Shown here piece after piece: positions 31,358 through 38,461 of a DNA stretch of 40,778 bases (positions are counted from its first letter, which is position 1; every line of letters starts with the position of its first letter). A program made the translations under genes and the position numbers. The stretch comes from an uncultured Bacteroidales bacterium (GTDB taxonomy: Bacteria > Bacteroidota > Bacteroidia > Bacteroidales > Paludibacteraceae), in the NCBI GenBank assembly GCA_946404495.1, contig CAMJDT010000020.1, positions 1-40,778 of the forward strand, given 5' to 3'. The notes beneath the pieces are model-generated. The model did no database searches. It was not told the DNA's origin and was given only the letters and a program-made list of their open reading frames with translations.

Positions 31358-32254
31358 ATGAAACGCGAACGATCCACTTTCTTCATAGTCTGCATCTGGC
31401 TTCTCCTGATGATGGCCGGTGCTGCCGCTGCTATGCTGCTTTGGGCACTGCTTACCGACCGAACCTCCGTAGCGGCTCTCAAGACCCTGCAGGCGCTCCA
31501 AGTCCTCTGCCTCTTTATCGCTCCTGCCTTACTCATAGCCTGGCTCTTCCGTGACCGGCCTTTCAGCTGGCTGCATCTCGACACTTGCCCTTCCACCAAG
31601 ACTTTCCTCCTGGCGGCACTTATCATGCTGATCCTGCTCCCCGGCATCAACCTGCTATCCTATTGGAATCAGCAACTTTCGCTCCCGTTCTTCCTGCACG
31701 ACCTCGAGGAATGGATGAAGCAGATGGAGGAACAGAACGATAACCTCCTCAAGCTGTTCCTCTCCGACCAAAACGTCTTCGGTTTCATCATCAACCTCGG
31801 CCTGATGGCACTTCTTCCTGCTGTAGGTGAAGAACTTGCATTTCGCGGTGTACTACAAGGACTGCTTACATCAAAAAATACGATGAATACACGCAATTCC
31901 ACTCCGCATACTGCTATCTGGATCACCGCCTTCATCTTCTCCTTTGTTCACTTCCAGTTCTACGGATTCCTCCCCCGCATGCTGATGGGAGCGCTCTTCG
32001 GATATGTGCTCTTTTGGACCGGCAGTCTCTGGGTGACAATGCTCATGCATTTCACCAACAATGCTGCCGCCATCGTCTGCTATTTCGTCTGCCAACGCTG
32101 CGGCTACGCTACCGACAGCTTAGACGCTTTCGGCAGCGGCGATACCTTATGGCTCGGTCTTATCAGTTTGATACTGGGAATAATCTGTATCTATCTCTTC
32201 CGACGTTCTCTCACGATGAGCAGGGCTTCCTCCCTCACATCCTCAGGCAACTGA
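31358..32254 (+). CDS. CPBP intramembrane metalloprotease (CaaX/Abi family)
   Basis: 298 residues with about eight membrane helices. The family motifs are present: EELAFRG (the EExxxR motif, residues ~154-160), FSFVHFQ (FxxxH) and MHFTNNAAA (the HxxxN/B motif). CPBP proteases are intramembrane metalloenzymes; bacterial members act in bacteriocin immunity, signalling or protein processing. The substrate is unknown. Of the possible starts, TTG 31331 lies in the -7 box and ATG 31343 would be nearly leaderless; ATG 31358 (MKRERSTFFIV) is chosen, though 31343 cannot be excluded. The 3' end overlaps the convergent gene by 64 nt. Confidence 0.87.
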   Translation: MKRERSTFFIVCIWLLLMMAGAAAAMLLWALLTDRTSVAALKTLQALQVLCLFIAPALLIAWLFRDRPFSWLHLDTCPSTKTFLLAALIMLILLPGINLLSYWNQQLSLPFFLHDLEEWMKQMEEQNDNLLKLFLSDQNVFGFIINLGLMALLPAVGEELAFRGVLQGLLTSKNTMNTRNSTPHTAIWITAFIFSFVHFQFYGFLPRMLMGALFGYVLFWTGSLWVTMLMHFTNNAAAIVCYFVCQRCGYATDSLDAFGSGDTLWLGLISLILGIICIYLFRRSLTMSRASSLTSSGN

Positions 32255-32616
32255 ATATTGCGCAGTTGCATGCTGCGCACCCAGCCGGTTACATCCTCTT
32301 CCTGTAGCGTACGGAAAACCTCCCGAATCTGATCGGCTTCCTCGTCCGTATAGTCTGCTGCGTCCTTACCGGCCAAGGTATCCAACTCTTCGTCGTCGTA
32401 ATAGACTACCTCGGCATTGGTTTGCAGCAGCGTCTCCCGTTCGCACACTAAATGCTGTCCGCAACATTCGCCCTCTATATTCTGACGTTCCCGCTCCTTG
32501 GCCTCTTCCTCCGCACGACGACGTGCCTCCTCGTCCTTATTCTCCTTCCTTGCCCGCAACTCAAAGAGAATAAGAATCGTCAACCCTAACCCGACAAACA
32601 ATGCTAATTCAATCAC
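32191..32616 (-). CDS. Small membrane-anchored protein with C-C-H-C motif
   Basis: 141 residues, GTG start. One N-terminal helix (residues 3-19, LALFVGLGLTILILFEL), a very charged Arg/Glu/Lys coiled-coil stretch (20-47), then GECCGQHLVCERETLL, whose C51, C52, H55 and C58 could bind a metal, and YYDDEELDTLAG followed by helices ending in basic residues. I recall similar uncharacterised proteins in Bacteroidales but cannot name a family. It follows parE by 20 nt on the same strand and overlaps the CPBP gene tail to tail by 64 nt. Confidence 0.7.
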   Translation of the reverse strand: MIELALFVGLGLTILILFELRARKENKDEEARRRAEEEAKERERQNIEGECCGQHLVCERETLLQTNAEVVYYDDEELDTLAGKDAADYTDEEADQIREVFRTLQEEDVTGWVRSMQLRNIQLPEDVREEALLIVRERRKR

Positions 32617-32620
32617 GAGA

Positions 32621-32641
32621 TATCAACTATCAATTATCAAT
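32621..32641 (-). repeat. Heptanucleotide tract after parE
   Basis: tatcaac, tatcaat, tatcaat. The parE TGA stop (32639-32637) lies inside it. Confidence 0.88.
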
Positions 32642-34511
32642 TAACTTCGTCTTCCTCCACCACCAGGTTATTGATGATGAAGTTCTGCCTTTCGATGGTG
32701 TTCTTACCCATATAATACGCCAGCAGGTCTTTTACGGCATCCTCCTTGCGCAGCGTCACCTGATCCAGACGGATCTCCTGACCGATAAATCCCTTAAACT
32801 CATCGGGAGAAATCTCACCCAGACCTTTGAATCGCGTGATCTCCGGATTCTTCAACTCCTTCAGCGCCTTGAGCCTTTCTTCCTCGCTGTAGCAATAGCG
32901 TATCTCCTGTTTGTTCTTCACGCGGAAGAGCGGTGTCTGCAAGATATACACGTGTCCTTTCTTCACCAAATCCGGGAAGAACTGCAGGAAGAACGTCAGC
33001 ATCAGCAGACGGATATGCATGCCGTCCACATCGGCATCTGTGGCGATGATGACTTTATTATAACGCAACTCGTCCAGGCCGTCCTCTATATTAAGCGCCG
33101 ACTGCAGGCAGTTGAATTCCTCGTTCTCGTATACGACCGACTTACTCAGTCCGTAGCTGTTCAGCGGCTTACCGCGCAGCGAGAACACCGCCTGCGTTCT
33201 TACGTCGCGACTCTTGGTGATACTGCCCGAGGCGGACAATCCCTCCGTGATAAACAGGCAACTTTCCTGCCGTAGGTCATCATCGTTTTCTTTCGATGAA
33301 TGCACGGGTTTTGGGTCGTTGTAGTGGATCTGGCAGTCGCGCAACTTGGGATTATTGAGCATGTTCTTTTTGGCTCGCTCGCGTGCCGCCTTAGTCACAC
33401 CCGCTATCGCCTTCCTCTCGCGCTCCGAGTCTTGAATCTTCTGCAGCATCACTTCCGTCACCTCGGGATGCTTGTGCAGGTAGTTATCCAGTTGCAGTCC
33501 GACGAAGTCGTTCACAAACTTATTCACACTCACGCCTCCCGTAGGCGACATATCCTTCGAACCCAACTTGACTTTGGTCTGCGACTCAAATACCGGTTCC
33601 TCCACATTGATCGCTATCGCACCTACCACACCGTTGCGGATATCGGCCAGTTCCTGATTCTTGTTGAAGAACTCCTTGATGGTTCGGCCGATCGCCTCTT
33701 TGTAGGCCTGCTGATGCGTACCGCCCTGAATGGTATGCTGGCCGTTGACGAACGAGTAATACTCGTCGCCGTTCTGGTTGGTATGCGTCAGCGCGATCTC
33801 GATATCCTCGCCCTTGAGGTGAATGATCGGATAGAGCGGATCCACGGTCATGCACTCGGTCAGCAGATCCAGCAGTCCGTTCTTGGACGAGAACTTGCGT
33901 CCGTTGTACACCAGTGTCAGACCCGTATTCAGATAGGCATAGTTGCGGAGCATCGTCTCTACATAGTCGTCGCGGAACTGGTAGTTCTCAAACAGACCCT
34001 TGCTTGCATCCGGCACAAACTCAATGATCGTACCCCGCTTCTCCGGACCGCTGTACTCCTGGATATCGCTGTCCTCTACGAGGTGACCCTGCGAGAACGA
34101 GACGCGGCGGGTCTTCTCCTCGCGGAACGACTGCACCACAAACTCCGACGACACGGCATTCACGGCCTTCAGACCCACACCGTTCAGACCCACCGACTTC
34201 TTAAACGCCTTCGTATCGTATTTACCGCCGGTATTGAGTATCGACACGGCCTCCACGATCTTACCCAAGGGTATACCGCGTCCGTAGTCACGCACACGCA
34301 CTCGTCCCTCGGCGATCGTTACCTCGATCACCTTGCCCTCTCCCATTCGGTACTCGTCGATGGAGTTGTCTATGGTCTCCTTGATGAGCACATAGATACC
34401 GTCGTCGGAGTGCGTTCCGTCGCCTAATTTGCCGATGTACATACCGGGTCTGCGCCGGATATGCTCCATGTCATCCAAATGGATGATATTGTCCTCTGAA
34501 TAGTCTGCCAT
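32637..34511 (-). CDS. parE: DNA topoisomerase IV subunit B
   Basis: 624 residues. GHKL ATPase domain: [10 protein letters not shown] (Asn box), DYGRGIP and the [12 protein letters not shown] lid; transducer domain; TOPRIM domain with [10 protein letters not shown] and [13 protein letters not shown]-terminal end [11 protein letters not shown].. [13 protein letters not shown]. The opening [20 protein letters not shown] and the length fit Bacteroidetes ParE better than GyrB (about 650 residues). With ParC (not in the window) it decatenates chromosomes. An upstream in-frame start (34634) would precede the promoter; ATG 34511 follows the -7 box by 26 nt. Confidence 0.9.
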   Translation of the reverse strand: MADYSEDNIIHLDDMEHIRRRPGMYIGKLGDGTHSDDGIYVLIKETIDNSIDEYRMGEGKVIEVTIAEGRVRVRDYGRGIPLGKIVEAVSILNTGGKYDTKAFKKSVGLNGVGLKAVNAVSSEFVVQSFREEKTRRVSFSQGHLVEDSDIQEYSGPEKRGTIIEFVPDASKGLFENYQFRDDYVETMLRNYAYLNTGLTLVYNGRKFSSKNGLLDLLTECMTVDPLYPIIHLKGEDIEIALTHTNQNGDEYYSFVNGQHTIQGGTHQQAYKEAIGRTIKEFFNKNQELADIRNGVVGAIAINVEEPVFESQTKVKLGSKDMSPTGGVSVNKFVNDFVGLQLDNYLHKHPEVTEVMLQKIQDSERERKAIAGVTKAARERAKKNMLNNPKLRDCQIHYNDPKPVHSSKENDDDLRQESCLFITEGLSASGSITKSRDVRTQAVFSLRGKPLNSYGLSKSVVYENEEFNCLQSALNIEDGLDELRYNKVIIATDADVDGMHIRLLMLTFFLQFFPDLVKKGHVYILQTPLFRVKNKQEIRYCYSEEERLKALKELKNPEITRFKGLGEISPDEFKGFIGQEIRLDQVTLRKEDAVKDLLAYYMGKNTIERQNFIINNLVVEEDEVN

Positions 34512-34537
34512 ATGCCGTTTTGCTGCAAAATCGGCTG

Positions 34538-34568
34538 CAAAGATACTGCTTTTTTTTGAATTATACAA
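34538..34568 (-). promoter_or_regulatory. Promoter of parE
   Basis: Minus strand: TTGT (34568-34565), 19 bp with A8-GCAG, TATCTTTG (34545-34538). Confidence 0.85.
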
Positions 34569-34596
34569 ATTTAGAGGCAGAAAAGCGAAAAAATAT

Positions 34597-34627
34597 TTGC
34601 ATATGTCGGAAAAAAGTTGTACCTTTG
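34597..34627 (+). promoter_or_regulatory. Promoter of the RyR/trypsin/CHAT operon
   Basis: TTGC 34597-34600, 19 bp (ATATGTC then A6-GTTG), TACCTTTG 34620-34627. It diverges from parE. It is the only promoter of this type found before the four plus-strand genes ending at 40636. Confidence 0.87.
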
Positions 34628-34654
34628 CGGGCAAAATTGCATATTAGGCGCGTT

Positions 34655-35251
34655 ATGAAGACTATTTTTAAGATTTGTATGGTGTCGGCAGTGCTCGTTT
34701 TGGCAGCTTGCAGTAAGACCCCCGATCCGGTGACCGAACCGGAAGTTCAGCAACAGACGGACCCCCGCGATGCCTTCGTTGGCGACTATCGGATGGCGGT
34801 AGCCGGCGATGTGAATGCCACCTTGTCTGTACCTATTTTGAGCATCAACCGCGATGGTAGCTACCCGATGGATGAGAAAAATATCCCCGTCCGTATCGAG
34901 AAGATGAACGGTTCGCCCGATAGCGTCATCGTCATCATCTCCGTCGAGAACCGGCAGCAGGAGACCCACGGCGAGGTCATCGGCACCCGACTGCTCTTGC
35001 AGCCTACCAAGATCAAGATACCGCTCAGCGAGTTGCTCGACAATGCCGACCTCGGTCTGGACGAGTCCATCAAGGAGACCATCCGTCCCTTTGCTACCGG
35101 CGAACTCGAGCTCCGGCTCTACCACTCGCCTGCAGCCCTCGCGGACAGCGTCCTCACCCTCACATCCGATGTAGAGGCCGAGGTGGCCAATGCCTATTTC
35201 TCCTTTGAGATGAGCGGCACGCTCAACGACCGCGCCGTCAAATCCGAATAG
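34655..35251 (+). CDS. Lipoprotein heading the RyR/trypsin/CHAT operon
   Basis: 198 residues. Signal peptide MKTIFKICMVSAVLVLAAC with lipobox LAAC (C19), Pro/Glu/Gln/Thr linker, then a compact beta-rich domain (VGDYRMAVAGDVNATLSVPI.. and VRIEKMNGSPDSVIVIISV). It looks like the calycin/lipocalin-like small lipoproteins common in Bacteroidales, but I cannot assign a family. An in-frame ATG at 34520 lies upstream of the promoter and is rejected. It is 72 nt before the protease gene, separated by a heptanucleotide tract; it may be a periplasmic sensor, inhibitor or substrate of that protease (inference). Confidence 0.72.
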   Translation: MKTIFKICMVSAVLVLAACSKTPDPVTEPEVQQQTDPRDAFVGDYRMAVAGDVNATLSVPILSINRDGSYPMDEKNIPVRIEKMNGSPDSVIVIISVENRQQETHGEVIGTRLLLQPTKIKIPLSELLDNADLGLDESIKETIRPFATGELELRLYHSPAALADSVLTLTSDVEAEVANAYFSFEMSGTLNDRAVKSE

Positions 35252-35270
35252 TGTGCCCCTAATACTATAA

Positions 35271-35305
35271 CCAATCACCAATCACCAATCACCAATCACC
35301 TCTCA
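35271..35305 (+). repeat. Heptanucleotide tract before the protease gene
   Basis: ccaatca four times, then cctctca. It fills the spacer between the lipoprotein gene and the GTG start of the transmembrane protease gene. Confidence 0.9.
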
Positions 35306-35323
35306 CCTTTAAATCATTCTCCC

Positions 35324-37669
35324 GTGGCACAATTTCTATTCAAAGGAACCGACGATGCGAAGCTCAGGCAGTTGATGAAACTCTCTAAGAAGAAGATCAC
35401 GACCGGGCGCGAAGCGGTGCATATGCAGATCGTGAGCCAGCAGACCCTGCGCATGCTGCAGACCCAAGATATGAACGACGACGTCCGCCGCAAGCTGGAG
35501 GTACATGCTTTCTCCTTCGAGGAATTGTGGGCACAGCAGCTCTTCCTCTCCCTCCCCAACCGCGAGTCGCCGTATCAGCCCCTCGACTACGAACCTATCA
35601 CGCCCGACTCCAAGAAACGCGTCCACCTCGTCGTCTTCGGTATGAACAGCCTCGTCGAGGCCGTCGTACGGCAGGCTGCGCTCATCGCTCACTATCCCAA
35701 CTATGTCCGGGACAATAACCTCAAGACCATCATTACGGTCATTAGTCCCGGTCTGGATCCCGAGAATAATCTGCTGACTCGCCGTTGGGCCGTGCTCTTT
35801 GAGAACAGTCTCTACCGCTACACCGGTACCGAAGGCGATATACTCGTCCATCAGCCCGAGAATCCGCACCTCGGCGCCCCGTTTACCGATATCGAATGGC
35901 AGTTCATGTCGGGCGACAGCGGCACGCCTTTCGTGCGCGACCATCTCAAGCTCTGGGGGCGCGAACCTCACCGGCTGCTGACCGTCATCTTTGCCTTTGA
36001 TGACGAGGAGAAGAACCTCGATCTGGCGCAGAACCTCCCGGGTGACTATCTGCGCGAGGGTTCCATTGTGCCCGTCTATGTGCGTCAGCACACCGACGAA
36101 CGCCTCAGCATCCTCTCGCCGATGCCGCAGTACCGCTGCCTGCGCGCCTTCGGCATGCACGAGACACGCTACGATGCCTCCCTGCCCCTCACGCAGATGG
36201 CGCGCAGCATCAATTATATCTACGACACCTGCTACCACGACCTCTCCGACCGCGACGGACGACTCTCCCACATCGAGCGTATCCCCCACGATGAGGCGCA
36301 GAAACTGCTGGACGGCACGCGTGCCATCAACCGCTTCTCTTCCGAGGTCAATGCCATGACCATCGCTACCAAGATGCGCTCCTTGGGCTATACTACCATC
36401 GAGGAATGGCGCCAACTGCATAGCCTCAGTCCCGAGCAGGTGGATGTGCTCTCGGCCGTGGAGCATAACCGCTGGTCGATGGAGCGCCTCCTCGACGGCG
36501 TGCGACCCGTGAGCGAGGAGGAACAGCAGCTCGTGGAAGAAGATATCAGTCAGAAAGATGTGCTCAAGAAACGCGGCATCCACTATGACCTGCGTTCCTA
36601 CGAAGCCCTCACCGACGATGCTACCGGACGCAATGTCGTTATCTATGATAACGCCCTCACCGTCAATATCCCCCTCATCGCCCGCACTTACCTCGAGGAG
36701 GACAATGGTCCGCAGTGGAAGACCGTCCTTGACCACTACAAGGAACCGCCCCTCCAGATGCTCAAGCCTTGGCATATGGCGGTAGCCGGACTCGCTCTGC
36801 TGCTGATGTTCGGCGTAGGAGGCTGGTTCCTCTATCGTCAATTGAACGCCGACGTCCTCTGCAAGCAGTCCTCCGAGGCCGCTATCTATCTGCTGCGCGT
36901 AGATTCCGTCCGCCTGCAGCAAGTGGATATCGTTAACCGCGGCACCTTCCAGCAGCAAGTAGTGCGTGATATCAAGGCCATCAAACCCGGAGCGGACTTC
37001 TTCGGCACCGCCTGGCTGGCCGGTAACGGCACGTACTACACCGCCCGTCACTGTATCCAGTACTGGCTCTACGACGGATCGGTCATCCTTACCGAACCCT
37101 CTACCTGGTCTCCCGAGACACGCCTCGCGATGGAGGTGGAGGCCTACAACCGCGCTGCTACCGACGGCAGCTTCCGGCGACTCGTCTGCAACCTCGTCCT
37201 CACCAATAAGTACGACACCATCTACCTGCGCGAGCCTTTCTACTATACCGACTCGCTCGATAAGGTGAAGCGTATCTTCCCGGGTGACGGCAAGTGGTAT
37301 ATCTGGCGCTATGTCGAACCTACCTTCTCCCACGAGAACAGCATGCGCCTTACCGATGTGGCCAAACTCCACTGCGGACGGCAAGGCGGACTCAAGATAT
37401 TGAATAATCTGCCCCCGGAGGACACAAAAGTGTTTATCTTGGGTTACCCCAAGAACGAAGGACGACATGTATATCAGGTAAGGGAAGGCGTGATCCGCCA
37501 GGTTGACCCCGAAATGGGCTTCCAAATCGAAGCCTCCGGCGTAGCCAAAGGATTCAGCGGCGGCCCCGTACTCATGAAGACCGGAACAGGCTATACCGTC
37601 GTAGGCGTCATCTCCCACTGGGATAAGAACGACGAAGTCAAGAGCGTCTGGGCAGTACCGCTTAATTGA
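35324..37669 (+). CDS. Transmembrane protein: nucleotide-binding-like + RyR-like domains inside, trypsin-like protease outside
   Basis: 781 residues, GTG start. No signal peptide. Residues 98-225 look like a Rossmann/TrkA-N-type nucleotide-binding domain (RVHLVVFGMNSLVEAVV, then alternating strands such as LKTIITVISPG and RLLTVIFAFDD). Residues ~335-430 resemble an RyR (ryanodine-receptor repeat) domain: SAVEHNRWSMERLLDGVRP with the conserved E-H-N-R-W at 380-384. One membrane helix follows (484-504), so the C-terminal part is extracytoplasmic. Residues ~545-781 are a trypsin-like protease: H576 in YYTARHC, D678 in LTDVAKL and S745 in GFSGGPV, ending GVISHW.. VWAVPL. All three catalytic residues are present. 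Domain names come from motifs and need a profile search. Confidence 0.82.
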   Translation: MAQFLFKGTDDAKLRQLMKLSKKKITTGREAVHMQIVSQQTLRMLQTQDMNDDVRRKLEVHAFSFEELWAQQLFLSLPNRESPYQPLDYEPITPDSKKRVHLVVFGMNSLVEAVVRQAALIAHYPNYVRDNNLKTIITVISPGLDPENNLLTRRWAVLFENSLYRYTGTEGDILVHQPENPHLGAPFTDIEWQFMSGDSGTPFVRDHLKLWGREPHRLLTVIFAFDDEEKNLDLAQNLPGDYLREGSIVPVYVRQHTDERLSILSPMPQYRCLRAFGMHETRYDASLPLTQMARSINYIYDTCYHDLSDRDGRLSHIERIPHDEAQKLLDGTRAINRFSSEVNAMTIATKMRSLGYTTIEEWRQLHSLSPEQVDVLSAVEHNRWSMERLLDGVRPVSEEEQQLVEEDISQKDVLKKRGIHYDLRSYEALTDDATGRNVVIYDNALTVNIPLIARTYLEEDNGPQWKTVLDHYKEPPLQMLKPWHMAVAGLALLLMFGVGGWFLYRQLNADVLCKQSSEAAIYLLRVDSVRLQQVDIVNRGTFQQQVVRDIKAIKPGADFFGTAWLAGNGTYYTARHCIQYWLYDGSVILTEPSTWSPETRLAMEVEAYNRAATDGSFRRLVCNLVLTNKYDTIYLREPFYYTDSLDKVKRIFPGDGKWYIWRYVEPTFSHENSMRLTDVAKLHCGRQGGLKILNNLPPEDTKVFILGYPKNEGRHVYQVREGVIRQVDPEMGFQIEASGVAKGFSGGPVLMKTGTGYTVVGVISHWDKNDEVKSVWAVPLN

Positions 37670-37705
37670 TAGTTGATAATTGATAATGGACAATTGATAT
37701 TTGAT
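37664..37705 (+). repeat. Heptanucleotide tract between protease gene and periplasmic protein gene
   Basis: aattgat, agttgat, aattgat, aatggac, aattgat, atttgat. The protease stop TGA (37667-37669) lies in the first unit, and an ATG (37708) immediately follows the last. Confidence 0.92.
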
Positions 37706-37719
37706 ATATGGACACGCAT

Positions 37720-38322
37720 ATGAAACGTTTAATGATTTGTTTGGCCGTCGGCCTTTTCACCCTCTCGCCGCTGATGGCACAAGAAGCGGAGCGCACGGCA
37801 GAGGACTATATCCGTCTCTTCCGTCAGTTTAAGGAAGGACAGCAATCCGGTGTGGTAGATCTGCTCAAGGAAGACGAACGCTGGACCCTGATGGACGAAC
37901 TGGAGACCTCGCCCGCCGAGGACACCGAGGATAAGGCCATCGGTATCAACGATGCTGCCTACAATGCCTACGCCGACCGCTACGGTATCAGTTATTCCAA
38001 CGGCCGTTTCCTCGACGGACGCGACGAGACCTACGATATCTGCTTCATCGAGAAGACGATCCGCTCTATGCAGATGGCTACTTACTCGCTCGACGGACGG
38101 CAGGGACAGCAGCTCTTCATCGTCGTTCCTATGGAGGGCGAGGGCGATATGCTCGAGGTCAGCCTCTATACCGACGACGAACGCTTCGCCGCACGCTACG
38201 ACGGTTCGATGTACCGCATCCACGTGCGCAAGAAACTCACCTCCGAGGAGCAACTCCGCCTTTGTATCCAGAACAACGGATCGGGCACTGTCTCCTACGT
38301 CATCGTAAACGAGCACCTGTAG
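37720..38322 (+). CDS. Small periplasmic protein of the protease operon
   Basis: 200 residues from ATG 37720 (204 from ATG 37708). MKRLMICLAVGLFTLSPLMA is a clear signal peptide cleaved before QEAERT. The mature part is acidic: helices (AEDYIRLFRQFKEGQQSGVV) then beta-strands (QQLFIVVPMEGEGDMLEVSL, YRIHVRKKL) ending GTVSYVIVNEHL. No family recognised. Placed between the trypsin-like and CHAT proteases and exported to the same compartment, it could be an inhibitor, chaperone or shared substrate (inference). Its stop is TAG, and the CHAT frame is already open at this point. Confidence 0.78.
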   Translation: MKRLMICLAVGLFTLSPLMAQEAERTAEDYIRLFRQFKEGQQSGVVDLLKEDERWTLMDELETSPAEDTEDKAIGINDAAYNAYADRYGISYSNGRFLDGRDETYDICFIEKTIRSMQMATYSLDGRQGQQLFIVVPMEGEGDMLEVSLYTDDERFAARYDGSMYRIHVRKKLTSEEQLRLCIQNNGSGTVSYVIVNEHL

Positions 38323-38461
38323 TATTTACTGCTTAACGATTCGCTTTCCTACGATTTATCGTTCGCTTGTAAATAGGATACTTCTGCTTTCGGTCGGGCT
38401 CTGCCTGACCGTTGCTGCTTTCTCCCGGGCGGAAGGCTCTCATCGCGACTTTCGTGCACAG

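Noticed and set aside
34520..34654. Longer N-terminus for the operon-heading lipoprotein
   Set aside because: It reads through the promoters of both parE and this gene; the lipoprotein signal peptide begins at 34655.
35271..35305. Tandem ccaatca units as a CRISPR array
   Set aside because: Units are directly adjacent with no spacers and are far too short; no cas genes in the window.
35336..37693. 785-codon open frame on the minus strand opposite the trypsin-like protease gene
   Set aside because: It mirrors a gene with intact catalytic motifs. Its own start region is the reverse reading of a border tract (NYQLSI-like residues), and the protein has no recognisable domain. The lack of stops follows from codon bias.
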